Shown here: piece by piece, positions 7,601-15,205 of the stretch
Layout of the letters: every line of letters starts with the position of its first letter
Position numbering within the stretch: the stretch's first letter is position 1
Assembly (NCBI GenBank): GCA_038230255.1
Contig: JBBRNP010000004.1
Location: 1-64,000, forward strand
Origin: AV40 sp038230255
GTDB lineage: Bacteria; Verrucomicrobiota; Verrucomicrobiia; Chthoniobacterales; UBA10450
Direction of reading: 5' to 3'
DNA length: 64,000 nt
The notes under the pieces: generated by a model
What the model was told of the DNA's origin: nothing
The model's input: the letters and a program-made list of their open reading frames with translations, nothing else
Database searches by the model: none
Program-made: the position numbers and the translations under genes

Positions 7601-9129
7601 ACCGGCGGATACATTTCAATAGCTTTCTTGTCCCAGTAAAACGTGTTCGCGATATCGAGACCCGAATTGGTCATCCCGACAGGAGCTATGGCCTCGCCCG
7701 TATTAATTCCCGGCGCATTATCCCGGTATTCCACCCTTTCTTTTGCACCGAGCGGATCAGTCATCTCGATCCATCTATTTCCGCCAGATTGACCGGTGCC
7801 GAAATTTGAAGTGCCGTAGGGGGTTTGTAATGAAGTGATGAAATTAGTTCCATCCATTGCGTAGGTGAATTTGGACTGGATTCCGATTTCATCGGTAATC
7901 GATTCCAATTGACCGCTGGCGTTGTAAGTAAACGTCGCGTAACGCCCGGTCGGAAATGGTTCATTAACCTTTGTGATTTTTAACGGGTCACCTGCGAGTT
8001 CATAAGCAAGCGTCGTCACTTGACCAAGCGCATCTGTAAGCGTTGCGATACGAAAACTCGCGTCGTATCCGATCGTAACAGCGTTACCTGCCGGATCGAA
8101 CCACTGAGTCATGAAAATCTTTCGCGGAAACGAGGAAGAACCATCGCTCCAACTGAACACTTGTTTCGACCCATCAGGAAACCGCTTCTCGTATGCGTTT
8201 GGCGATGTTCGTACCAGGATCGCGTGACTCTGCGGATCTGGCGGGTAACTTTGCGATCCCGAATCGAATCCGGAATATTTTTCGGCACCGCCATCCGCCA
8301 CATAAACCGTCGCGTCAGCGGAGGCATTGTTCGCATCGTCCGTTACGTATGAAAGCCAATTAAAAGTCCATTTCGGCCCGAGATTTGAGTAGCTAAACGT
8401 TTGCGGTTGTTGAGTCTCTCTTTGGCTATAAGTGACTCTAAAATCGATCTCCGGCCCGCGTGGCGGCGAGTAGTGAATCGGAGTATCTTCGATATTCAAA
8501 CTCGCCAGCATTGCGTGCGCGCTGTAGAGCGCCATCGGGGCTGGCTCAGAGCCGCTGACCGACCCCTGACACTGGTTTCCGCCGCGCTTAATGTCGTCTT
8601 GCTTGGTATACTCCGCGCGCGTGGTTGCGCCGATAGAAAGCGGTAAATTTACATTGGTCAAATCGCCCACATTCCGATTATCACAAACGGTGATGACGTC
8701 CACATTGGCTTGCGCTGACGCTTCAGAATGAAATGATCCCGTAGGCGCAACATCACAATGAGCGGATAGTGTAACGGAACCTCCAAAGGCATTTACACAG
8801 CCAAATCCTGGATCATTCGCCACCCATCCACTCGTCCCATCAGCGTTCACCCGATAATCTGCTTGCTGCCCCACTCGATAACCGTCGGACGTATAAAGAC
8901 CGTAGATATAATCACCCGGCGTAGGATTAGAGCCTACCGTCATGGCGGCTCCAAAACAGGCAGTGTCGCCGGTAAGAGTGCAGCGATAAATCGGGTTGGT
9001 ACACTCTGTGTCGCACCCACTTGAATCCGTCCGGTTATGTACTATCAGCGTCACCGACACTTGCGCCTCCACGAGACAAGGAAGGACCAACAAAACTAAG
9101 CTTAGTAACTTCAGGGGGATCTGGTGCAT
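4633..9129 (-). CDS. Secreted Rhs/YD-repeat protein with papain-like C-terminal toxin domain
   Basis: 1498 residues. A Sec signal peptide (residues 1-22, LKLLSLVLLVLPCLVEA) leads into an N-terminal region with many cysteines. About residues 230-1230 contain many YD repeats of the form FTYDNANRVRTVTDSDGYTV, which build the hollow Rhs shell. The RHS core-associated domain runs from DHLGSIREM (residue 1236) to LGRWLSRDPIG and NAVDRNGLDA (1337). The 161-residue tip (1338-1498) is variable-type. It has a His in LQGHIAILVG (1351) and an Asn-Cys in NNCADLTEE (1442), the His-before-Cys order of permuted NlpC/P60, YiiX and LRAT enzymes, so peptidase, amidase or acyltransferase activity is inferred. 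Followed by a coupled membrane-protein gene (immunity candidate). The signal peptide suggests Sec export rather than type VI delivery. Confidence 0.85.
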   Translation of the reverse strand: MHQIPLKLLSLVLLVLPCLVEAQVSVTLIVHNRTDSSGCDTECTNPIYRCTLTGDTACFGAAMTVGSNPTPGDYIYGLYTSDGYRVGQQADYRVNADGTSGWVANDPGFGCVNAFGGSVTLSAHCDVAPTGSFHSEASAQANVDVITVCDNRNVGDLTNVNLPLSIGATTRAEYTKQDDIKRGGNQCQGSVSGSEPAPMALYSAHAMLASLNIEDTPIHYSPPRGPEIDFRVTYSQRETQQPQTFSYSNLGPKWTFNWLSYVTDDANNASADATVYVADGGAEKYSGFDSGSQSYPPDPQSHAILVRTSPNAYEKRFPDGSKQVFSWSDGSSSFPRKIFMTQWFDPAGNAVTIGYDASFRIATLTDALGQVTTLAYELAGDPLKITKVNEPFPTGRYATFTYNASGQLESITDEIGIQSKFTYAMDGTNFITSLQTPYGTSNFGTGQSGGNRWIEMTDPLGAKERVEYRDNAPGINTGEAIAPVGMTNSGLDIANTFYWDKKAIEMYPPVNGIYDYTKARITHWTLNSNGAPSGIRASEKAPLENRVWYSYAGQADTNHAPLTANPSKVVRILADNSTQFSAYEYNSIGKITKSNDPVGRVMSYVYDSNNIDLLEVRQITGTANELLRKFTYNSQHEPLTDIDAAGQPTTFTYNFYGQILTRKSAKNETTSFAYGDGTPSHPIGYLTSITSPPFNSASAVTTFTYDNANRVRTVTDSDGYTVTTDYDNLDRPIIVTYPDGTNQQFQYTQDFGQGSTTILDLTRSKDRRGLWTTRHYNPNRQMDAITDSLNRTTQFDWCSCGSLTSITDPKNQVTIFNRDLQGRVYQKVFADNTSVSYLYDGQSAANTVGASSRLKSVTDAKNQRTNYFYFADDNVQQVSYTNSSGQPLNPSTPSVSFTYDSRYNRAATMVDGTGTTTYGYNPIAVPPALGAGRLASIDGPLINDTIAFGYDQLGRVTNRSINGAANSATWIFDSLGRVSAATNKLGTFNYGYVNVTDRLNSMIYPDGGSTVYTYFPNTQDKRLQEIKNQTSANALISQFDYTYDVEGQILTWTKNYPGLSPAPQRFDLGYDNADQLITAPLKNAATNALIKQYGYGYDLASNRTSELVGTTTTTSTPNNVNEIVSQSGGANRTLTYDANGSLTNDGASRTFEWDGANRLVAINYTGTNNRSEFTYDGLSRMVKIVEKTRVRITSTRKFVWCGMEKCEFRDANDAVTMFAYPQGQVIGSTAYFYTRDHLGSIREMRSTGKKGAVVARFDYEPYGRSTSVISTTLPDVRFTGLYHHSNSDLELAVYRAYDPGLGRWLSRDPIGEHGGVNLYGYTNNTVINAVDRNGLDAIVLLASKAVFLQGHIAILVGDNNMGWTYYSRNGYGTGPYGFGTGNSVLRTYPNYSDFLRDTSESRRYDYGYHIKTTTDEDLAMTTYGDEHYRDPYHSIIPPSNNCADLTEEILEAGGHPIIGDSQYPLYLAGVPLSTPEVPNFLFGNLLKSNMGRLWTRFR

Positions 9130-9140
9130 AAATAGGGGAC

Positions 9141-9641
9141 TTGTTTCAGTTGAGCATTGGGAAATTCCGCTTCGGCAGAGACCTGCAAACCGCGCAGTGC
9201 TGCAACGTCGAAAAACAGTTTTCGAAACCAGGTCTCACAACCGAAGCTTTTTCTCAGATCGTCGGACACTCGTATATACGGCGAATTCCGTACGCGGTGA
9301 TCGGCCCCGATTTGCGTCTAGCGAAAGTGATTTTCTCGCGAACTTTGGCTGCCGGACATCGTATTACACAGAGAAGGATTCCCCCCGTGAGAAAAGGTTT
9401 TCTGGCAACCCAATCGCTGCTCGGCCAACATAATCATCGCGATCGCTTACTAACCTTGCGAGAGCGCGAAGTCCTCCGCTGGCTCGCACGAGGAAAATCG
9501 AACGCCGAGATTGCCACCATTCTCGGAATCAGCTCTGCGACGGTCGGCAAACACCTGGAGCACATTTATCCAAAACTTGGTGTCGAAAACCGGACTGCGG
9601 CCGCCAGCTTCGCACCGCCGGTCGATCCCGGTGAGCCCTAA
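9141..9641 (+). CDS. LuxR-type helix-turn-helix protein (possibly truncated)
   Basis: The last 65 residues form a GerE/LuxR DNA-binding domain: LTLREREVLRWLARGKSNAE, then IATILGISSATVGKHLEHIY and KLGVENRTAAA. The first ~90 residues resemble no receiver or sensor domain and may be partly spurious; a GTG at 9387 would give a minimal 84-residue HTH protein. The gene diverges from the Rhs gene with only about 11 bp between the two ATGs, so it could regulate it or simply be a remnant of a larger response regulator. It is followed closely by copy 3 of the repeated motif. Confidence 0.5.
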   Translation: MFQLSIGKFRFGRDLQTAQCCNVEKQFSKPGLTTEAFSQIVGHSYIRRIPYAVIGPDLRLAKVIFSRTLAAGHRITQRRIPPVRKGFLATQSLLGQHNHRDRLLTLREREVLRWLARGKSNAEIATILGISSATVGKHLEHIYPKLGVENRTAAASFAPPVDPGEP

Positions 9642-9666
9642 ATGAAGGCACAAGGCCGCACAAAAT

Positions 9667-9690
9667 GGGGTCACATCTAAACATTTGACA
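9667..9690 (+). repeat. Copy 3 of GGGGTCACATCT motif
   Basis: GGGGTCACATCTAAACATTTG plus ACA. Together with the inverted copy at 10955-10974 it brackets the DUF4126 gene. The following ~140 bp contain degenerate heptamer-like repeats (AAAGCTGAAA units) and GTTATCCGTTA units but no gene. Confidence 0.6.
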
Positions 9691-9844
9691 TTCCATTTTG
9701 AAAAGCTGAAACGCGGAAAGCTGAAATTCTGACAAGCTGGAACGGCAAGCGGCCACCGAGTTATCCGTTACTGGTTATCCGTTAATCGGGAGACGCGCCG
9801 ACAATCACGCGTGACATTCATGGTGGCGCACCGATAATTTTGCC

Positions 9845-10894
9845 GTGGAGCGATTGAATCTGCTCGCGGTGGCGCTCGGACTGGCCGCGCTCGCCGGCGT
9901 TAACCTCTATCTGACCGTTTTCGCCACCGGACTCGCAATTCATTTTCACTGGATCACGCTCGCATCGGACTACCAATCGCTCGCAGTGCTCGGTCACCCG
10001 TGGATCATCACGATTGCGGGCGTTTTTTATTTTCTCGAATTTCTGGCCGACAAAATTCCGTGGGTCGATTCCATCTGGGACGTCGTTCATACGGTGATCC
10101 GGCCGATCGGCGGCGCGCTGCTCGCCATTCAAGTCCTCGGTCACACCAGTCCGACATTTACGGTGATTGTGGCGCTGCTTGGCGGCGGCACCAGCCTGGT
10201 TAGTCATACCGCAAAAACGGCGACGCGCCTGGCGACCAACACTTCGCCGGAACCATTTTCGAACATCGCTCTCAGCTTCGGTGAAGACGTGGCCGTGATC
10301 GGCGGGCTGGCGCTGATCTATCACAACCCCATCATTGCATTGTCGATCTTCGCGATCGCGATCGCGGCGTTCTTTTATTTCGCGCCGAAAATATTGCGTT
10401 CGATGAAAGCGAAACTGTGGCTGGCCTGGAACAAGTTGAACGTGCCGGCCTACTTCTATGTTCCAGCAGAATTGCCGATCGTGTTACCGAGAAACCTCGT
10501 TGACGTGTTCAGCGCGCAAAATGTCGGACAAACCACGGCGTGGGCCGTGCCCTGCCTGAGCGGGCGCGGACGCGGAATTCCGGCAAACCTTTTCGGCGCG
10601 CTCGTAGCGATGAATGAAGAACCGCGAAAAATCTTGTTCATTGCCCGCAAGAACGGGCGCCCGTTCGCGCAATCGATCGAACTTGAAGGCATGATCGTGG
10701 CGCGGGAACCGAAATTTCTTTCCGAGAACCTGAATATTGTTCCCGGGAGCGGAAAAGGCGCGCGCTACATCTTCATGTTCCCGCGCGCTGATGCGGCTAA
10801 GGTCGAACTGATCGTCGAATATCTACGCAAACATTTGGGTCAAGATGGACCGGTAACCGTCGATTCCGATCTCAAGGCAACGGCGACGATTTAA
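9845..10894 (+). CDS. DUF4126-family membrane protein, 349 aa
   Basis: The N-terminal ~190 residues match the DUF4126 pattern: LAVALGLAALAGVNLYLTVF, the conserved LADKIPWVDSIWDVVHT, IRPIGGALLA, and a GGGTSLVSHTAKTATR loop, with about five membrane segments. The C-terminal ~150 residues are soluble (start LPIVLPRNLVDVFSAQN) and contain a GIPANLFGALVAM stretch. The biochemical role of the family is unknown; the membrane topology is clear. It stands alone, flanked by inverted copies of a 20-bp motif (9667 and 10955), which raises the possibility that it was moved as a unit. Confidence 0.75.
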   Translation: MERLNLLAVALGLAALAGVNLYLTVFATGLAIHFHWITLASDYQSLAVLGHPWIITIAGVFYFLEFLADKIPWVDSIWDVVHTVIRPIGGALLAIQVLGHTSPTFTVIVALLGGGTSLVSHTAKTATRLATNTSPEPFSNIALSFGEDVAVIGGLALIYHNPIIALSIFAIAIAAFFYFAPKILRSMKAKLWLAWNKLNVPAYFYVPAELPIVLPRNLVDVFSAQNVGQTTAWAVPCLSGRGRGIPANLFGALVAMNEEPRKILFIARKNGRPFAQSIELEGMIVAREPKFLSENLNIVPGSGKGARYIFMFPRADAAKVELIVEYLRKHLGQDGPVTVDSDLKATATI

Positions 10895-10954
10895 CAGCTT
10901 GGAGCCAGGAGCTGCCAGTTGGGACAAAGGCAAAATCGCCGATCACGAAATTTT

Positions 10955-10974
10955 AAATGTTTAGACCTGACCCC
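10955..10974 (-). repeat. Copy 4 of GGGGTCACATCT motif (inverted)
   Basis: Reads AATGTTTAGACCTGACCCC on the plus strand, i.e. GGGGTCAGGTCTAAACATT on the minus strand. Inverted with respect to copy 3, giving a terminal-inverted-repeat-like arrangement around the gene at 9845-10894. Confidence 0.55.
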
Positions 10975-10980
10975 GGTCCA

Positions 10981-11376
10981 TCAGGGGTGAGGCGACACGC
11001 CACCGCCGGGCGGGCCTTTCAGTTCGACCAGGATCATGTGCAACGGCTTATCGCCGATGTTTTCTGCGGCGTGAGTCAACGGTTCGCGATAAAGAACGTC
11101 GCCGGTCTGGAGCGCGCCCTCGGTGATCTTGCCGTCTGATGCGTAGTTGCGATATGGTCCGCCGGCGAGGACGTAGATAACGTAAGCAGGATGCGAGTGC
11201 ACCTGCTCTTTGACACCGGGCGGTAAAGTTGCCTCGAGGACGCGAACACGATCATTTTCGAACCGCACTTGTATCGTCTTGGAGTTAACCACGGCGGGAT
11301 CCTGCGCCGATGCAGGGGTTACCCAAACGCCGAACACAAACATGGTCGTGACTGCAAAGATGGTTAAGAATCGCAT
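10981..11376 (-). CDS. Secreted cupin-domain protein, 131 aa
   Basis: Signal peptide MRFLTIFAVTTMFVFGVWVTPASA, then a single cupin: RVLEATLPPGVKEQVHSHPA carries the first metal-binding motif with two histidines, YVIYVLAGGPYR follows, and the second motif includes LTHAAENIGDKPLHMILVEL. Cupins bind a metal ion and serve as sugar isomerases, dioxygenases or sensors; no substrate can be named. Start ATG 11376 chosen because it begins the signal peptide; a longer reading from 11472 only adds an unlikely leader. Lies downstream of and co-oriented with the dinG gene. Confidence 0.75.
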   Translation of the reverse strand: MRFLTIFAVTTMFVFGVWVTPASAQDPAVVNSKTIQVRFENDRVRVLEATLPPGVKEQVHSHPAYVIYVLAGGPYRNYASDGKITEGALQTGDVLYREPLTHAAENIGDKPLHMILVELKGPPGGGVSPHP

Positions 11377-11450
11377 ACAAATCAGGAAGACTTCCCGTCG
11401 CACGAATTGCAAGTTATTAGTCTGTCTCAACCCGCGCCACGGTGGGCAGC

Positions 11451-13433
11451 TTAGACAATTTCTACCGGGCATTTCGGCAGCGCTTGCATGAAGGCGCGAC
11501 CGTACGGCTTGGTCACGATCCGGTTATCCAAGATCACCACGATGCCATGGTCGGTCTTTGTCCGGATCAATCGGCCCACGCCTTGTCGCAATTTCAAAAT
11601 TGCTTCCGGCAAGGAGTATTCGGTAAACGCGTCACCGCCGCGTTCCTGCACCAGCTCGAGCTTGGCCTCGATCAGCGGCGTGTCCGGAACCGCGAACGGT
11701 AATCGGGTGATGATCACATTGGAAAGCGCTTCGCCCGGAACATCGACCCCGCCCCAAAAACTGTCGGTCCCGAACAGCACGCTGCGCGGCGTGGTCTTAA
11801 ATTCTTCCAGAAGCTTTCCGCGCGGCGCGCCCCCACCTTGCACGAGCAGATTCATTTTGGTCTTTTCAAAAAACTTCTCCATTTCACCGGCCACCTGCTG
11901 CATGTCGCGGTAGCTGGTGAAAAGGACAAAGGCGCTCCCGTCGGTTTTTTCGACGAAGTGCGCGATCCAGCGTTCCAGCTCTTTCTGATAAGTGGCGTCG
12001 CGCGGGTCGGGCATTTTCCGGACGACGAAGATTTTCATCTGCTTCTGAAAATCGAACGGACTGCCGAGCTGGAGCGGTTCGGCTTCGGTGGCGCCGATGC
12101 GTTCCCGGAAATAGGCGAGGTCCTCGCGCCCGACCGCGAGCGTTGCGCTGGTCATGACGGAAGAGCTGTTGTCCCGGAAAATCATCCGCCGCAGCACCGG
12201 CGCGAGATCGATCGGCGCTGCGTTGAGCGAAAGGAACTGCGCTGTCTTTCCCGTGCGCTCGACCCAGTACACGTGTTGCGGCGCGCTTTGCTCGAGGAAT
12301 ATCGCGATCCCGTCACGCGCGTCGCGAATTCGGCGCGCGAATTCCTGAAGCTCCGCTTTCAGAATTTCGTCATCGGCCTGTTTCACATCTTCGGCGATGC
12401 GCGCCTGGAGCGCGACCAGTCGACCGGTGATCGTGTCCGGGACAAGATCGATATCGCGCACCCGAAACTCGCGGCCCTTGCGAAAATCGGAATTCGATTC
12501 GACCGCGTCGAAGAATTTTTCGACATCGTCGATCAACTCGGCCGCGAGCCGGACACCGGCGGCGTCGCGCATGACGGTGAAAAGCCCTTTTCGGGTCCGC
12601 GCATTGTAGAGCCGTTGGATGGTCGATCTTAATCCGTACTGCGAAACGCCGACGCCGATCTGCTTGGACGCGATTTGTTCGACAGTGTGGGCTTCGTCGA
12701 AAATGATGAAGTCGTTTGGAAAAAGAAAACCGCTCTCGCGGTCCTCCTGTTCGGCCGGGCTGCCGAGCAGCATGAAGAGTAAAGTGTGATTGAGCACGAT
12801 CAGGTCGGCCGCGAGCAAGCGTTTCCGGGCCTGTTGATAAAAACAGCGCGAATTCTGGCCACAGGTTTTCTGGGTGCAGATGTGCGCCTCGCTGCAAACC
12901 TGTGTCCAAACTTTCGGGTCCGGCTCGATCGACAAATCGCTGAGCGAACCGTCGCGGGTCGTGCTCGCCCACTCCGCGATGCGAGTCAGCTCGGTTTCCT
13001 CGGGCCCGGTAAATAATTCCTTCGAGCTTTGCAATGCGCGCTCGAGCCGGCGCGGGCAAAGATAATTTTGCCGGCCTTTCATCAGCGCTGCTTCAAACTC
13101 CACCGGCAATGTTTTTTTCAGGATCGGAATGTCTTTGTGAATGAGCTGTTCCTGAAGATTGATGGTGTGGGTCGAAATGATCGCTTTCTTGTGCTGCTCG
13201 AGCGCGAACAAGATCGAGGGAACGAGATAGGCGAGCGATTTGCCAACGCCGGTGCCGGCCTCGACCACGAGGTGTCGCTCTTCCTCCAGCGCCCGCGCCA
13301 CTGCAACCGCCATTTCCTGTTGTTGCGGCCGGAATTCGAAATTTTTCGCCTTTGAGAGGAGCCCGTTCTCGGAAAAGATCGTCCGAACTCGTTCGACAAA
13401 GTCCGTTCCGAGGGAATCTTTCAGCGCGATCAT
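11451..13433 (-). CDS. dinG: DinG-type ATP-dependent DNA helicase
   Basis: 660 residues, superfamily 2 iron-sulfur helicase. Visible landmarks: Q-motif region FEFRPQQQEMAVAVARAL, Walker A EAGTGVGKS (58-66), motif Ia IISTHTINLQEQL, cluster cysteines C126, C180/C186, C191 and C197, the DEAH box FIIFDEAHTVEQ (246-249), motif IV region FVLFTSYRDMQQV, and motifs V-VI with GTDSFWGGVDVPG and QGVGRLIRTKTDHG. DinG unwinds 5'-3' and resolves R-loops and G-quadruplex or D-loop structures. Length is normal for the family. The 5' end overlaps nothing; the divergent LPS permease gene starts 23 bp away at 13457, so the two share a promoter region. Confidence 0.93.
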   Translation of the reverse strand: MIALKDSLGTDFVERVRTIFSENGLLSKAKNFEFRPQQQEMAVAVARALEEERHLVVEAGTGVGKSLAYLVPSILFALEQHKKAIISTHTINLQEQLIHKDIPILKKTLPVEFEAALMKGRQNYLCPRRLERALQSSKELFTGPEETELTRIAEWASTTRDGSLSDLSIEPDPKVWTQVCSEAHICTQKTCGQNSRCFYQQARKRLLAADLIVLNHTLLFMLLGSPAEQEDRESGFLFPNDFIIFDEAHTVEQIASKQIGVGVSQYGLRSTIQRLYNARTRKGLFTVMRDAAGVRLAAELIDDVEKFFDAVESNSDFRKGREFRVRDIDLVPDTITGRLVALQARIAEDVKQADDEILKAELQEFARRIRDARDGIAIFLEQSAPQHVYWVERTGKTAQFLSLNAAPIDLAPVLRRMIFRDNSSSVMTSATLAVGREDLAYFRERIGATEAEPLQLGSPFDFQKQMKIFVVRKMPDPRDATYQKELERWIAHFVEKTDGSAFVLFTSYRDMQQVAGEMEKFFEKTKMNLLVQGGGAPRGKLLEEFKTTPRSVLFGTDSFWGGVDVPGEALSNVIITRLPFAVPDTPLIEAKLELVQERGGDAFTEYSLPEAILKLRQGVGRLIRTKTDHGIVVILDNRIVTKPYGRAFMQALPKCPVEIV

Positions 13434-13456
13434 CTAAATTTGATTTAATCTACTCC

Positions 13457-14593
13457 GTGAGACTGCTCGACCGCTACGTCATTCGTAATTTTTTGCAGGC
13501 TTACCTCTACTGCATCGCCGGCTTTCTCTCCATTTGGCTGATCTTCGACGTGAGCGACAACATCTCGACTTTTATCGACGAACATTTCGGATTCGGGCTG
13601 ACTGCTCGCTACTACGCAACTCAAGTGCCGGAGGTTTTTGTCATTCTGCTGCCGGTCTCGTTGTTGCTCGCGTTGCTTTTTGCGCTCGGTCGAATGTCGC
13701 GCGCCAACGAAATTGTCTCAATGCTGACCGCCGGCGTAAGCATTCCCCGCCTGCTCGCGCCGTTGATCGGCATGGGTCTGCTCACGGTCGCGGCCAGTTT
13801 CGCCCTCAACTACTCGCTCGCGCCACATGCCGAAATGGCCAAGAAAAATTTCATTGCGACGGCGCGTTCGCACCAGTTCAGCGTCCAGGGCCAGATTTTC
13901 CGGAATCGAACGGACTCTCGCACCTGGTTTATCCAGACTTTTCGTCCCGGGCACAACGTTTTCACCAACGTGCAAGTGCTGCAACAAGACGAGCACGACA
14001 ATATCGTCGAAAATTATCTGACTCCGCGCGCAACTTATCACCCCGAAACGAAAACGTGGGAGCTGGACGAGGTAAAAGTGGTCCACTACGACGAGACCGG
14101 AAACATTACCGACGAAAAAATGTTTCCATCGCTCAAGATCGACAACTGGAGCGAGACGCCGTTTCGCCTCGGCAGCGCCAATGTCCGGGCCGAATACCTC
14201 AGCTTCCCGGAGCTCCGGCAGTATCTTCATTTCAATTCCGATTTTCCGGTGACACTGCTGGCACCGTTTCGGACACACCTCCAATATCGTCTCGCTCTCC
14301 CCTGGACGTGCTTGGTCGTGGTTTGCATCGCGGCGCCGCTTGGGATTGGTTATTCACGCCGCGGAGTTCTCGCGAGCGTGGCGAGCGCGGTCGTTCTCGT
14401 TTTCTCGATGAACTTCCTGACTCATCTGTTTCTCGCACTGGGCGAGGGCGATCGGATTTCGCCGTTGGTTGCCGCCTGGACGCCGAACCTTATTTTCGCC
14501 GTGATCGGCCTTTACCTGCTTTACCTGCGCGCGACCAATCGCGAAGGGCTGCGCTTTCAACTCGCCGGCGCGCGGCGTATAGTCGCCCGATGA
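13457..14593 (+). CDS. LptF/LptG-family lipopolysaccharide export permease
   Basis: 378 residues of the YjgP/YjgQ family: N-terminal LLDRYVIRNFLQAYLYCIAG with transmembrane helices at about 15-37, 63-85 and 100-122, a periplasmic beta-rich domain (about 130-280), and three C-terminal helices (LALPWTCLVVVCIAAPLGIGY onward). In Gram-negative bacteria LptF and LptG form the inner-membrane channel that passes lipopolysaccharide to LptC with ATPase LptB. Only one of the two paralogues is here. GTG 13457 is chosen because LLDRYVIRNF is the usual N-terminus; an in-frame ATG at 13352 would read into dinG. Its stop overlaps the next start (ATGA). Confidence 0.88.
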   Translation: MRLLDRYVIRNFLQAYLYCIAGFLSIWLIFDVSDNISTFIDEHFGFGLTARYYATQVPEVFVILLPVSLLLALLFALGRMSRANEIVSMLTAGVSIPRLLAPLIGMGLLTVAASFALNYSLAPHAEMAKKNFIATARSHQFSVQGQIFRNRTDSRTWFIQTFRPGHNVFTNVQVLQQDEHDNIVENYLTPRATYHPETKTWELDEVKVVHYDETGNITDEKMFPSLKIDNWSETPFRLGSANVRAEYLSFPELRQYLHFNSDFPVTLLAPFRTHLQYRLALPWTCLVVVCIAAPLGIGYSRRGVLASVASAVVLVFSMNFLTHLFLALGEGDRISPLVAAWTPNLIFAVIGLYLLYLRATNREGLRFQLAGARRIVAR

Positions 14594-15093
14594 ATCCGTT
14601 GCCGAACGATTGGGCAATTAAGCACCGCGCCGATGCGTGTGCCGCGACCCAACGGCCATTCGAGCCGGGGGAATACTTTTACACTTTGCTCTTTCGCGAG
14701 AGGGAGGGTTTTCGCCGGGAGGATTTAAGCGAGGACGCCTGGAAGACCCGAAACGAAAACATCCAGCCGTTTTCATTTTGGAAAACGCGTTATGAGCCTG
14801 TGCCGGAAGCAGCGCCCGAGACTTTGGCGAAAGAAAACGCCGAGCAGCTTTTTCGACGCCTGATCGCTTCGGAGAATCCGCCGGCCAATGCCTGTTACGT
14901 GCTGGCGGCGATGCTCGAGCGGAAACGCGTCCTCAAACAAATCAAAACCGAAACTGCCGAGAAAGGCCGCATCTTAATATATGAGCACGGCGCCACCGGG
15001 GACGTGTTTATCGTCCCGGACCCCGGTTTACGCCTGGACGAGCTCGAGAACGTGCAAAACGAAGTGGCGCAGTTACTGCGGAGCGCCGCCTAG
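14590..15093 (+). CDS. Conserved hypothetical protein, 167 aa
   Basis: Soluble protein beginning MNPLPNDWAIKHRADACAAT. The first ~60 residues (CAATQRPFEPGEYFYTLLF) resemble small zinc-ribbon-like domains but show only one clear cysteine. The C-terminal half is helical with ACYVLAAMLERKRVLKQ and ends in a strand-rich GDVFIVPDPGLRLDELE. The ATG overlaps the stop of the upstream LPS permease gene by four bases, so the two are translated together. I cannot assign a function; co-expression with an LPS export gene is the only hint. Confidence 0.75.
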   Translation: MNPLPNDWAIKHRADACAATQRPFEPGEYFYTLLFREREGFRREDLSEDAWKTRNENIQPFSFWKTRYEPVPEAAPETLAKENAEQLFRRLIASENPPANACYVLAAMLERKRVLKQIKTETAEKGRILIYEHGATGDVFIVPDPGLRLDELENVQNEVAQLLRSAA

Positions 15094-15190
15094 GTGGATC
15101 GGCCGCTCCGCGGGCGATGCTAAATAATGGCAGCCTGTGGCTGCGTTGAATTAACATCGAGCAAGGGACTGCTCGATCCACCTCCATTTT
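15094..15190. repeat. Palindromic intergenic repeat
   Basis: Outer arms AGGTGGATCG (about 15092-15101) and CGATCCACCT, with an inner hairpin GAGCAAGGGACTGCTC and a further small inverted pair (GGCAGCCTGTGGCTGC). The whole fills the space between two plus-strand genes. It may form a branched hairpin acting as a terminator or be a REP-like element; no second copy was found in this window. Confidence 0.5.
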
Positions 15191-15205
15191 GTGAGATAAT
15201 AAGCC

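Noticed and set aside
2830..9640. Integrase gene or attI to the right of the cassette array
   Set aside because: No tyrosine recombinase motifs appear on either strand; the region is filled by the Rhs locus.
11838..12632. 264-codon open frame antisense to dinG
   Set aside because: Shadow of the GC-rich helicase gene; Arg/Glu-rich composition and no recognisable domain, whereas the other strand is a clear DinG.
13534..14589. Long plus-strand frame overlapping the LPS permease gene and joining the 14590 gene
   Set aside because: Its first part is the permease read out of frame (Arg-rich). Only the portion from ATG 14590 is coding.
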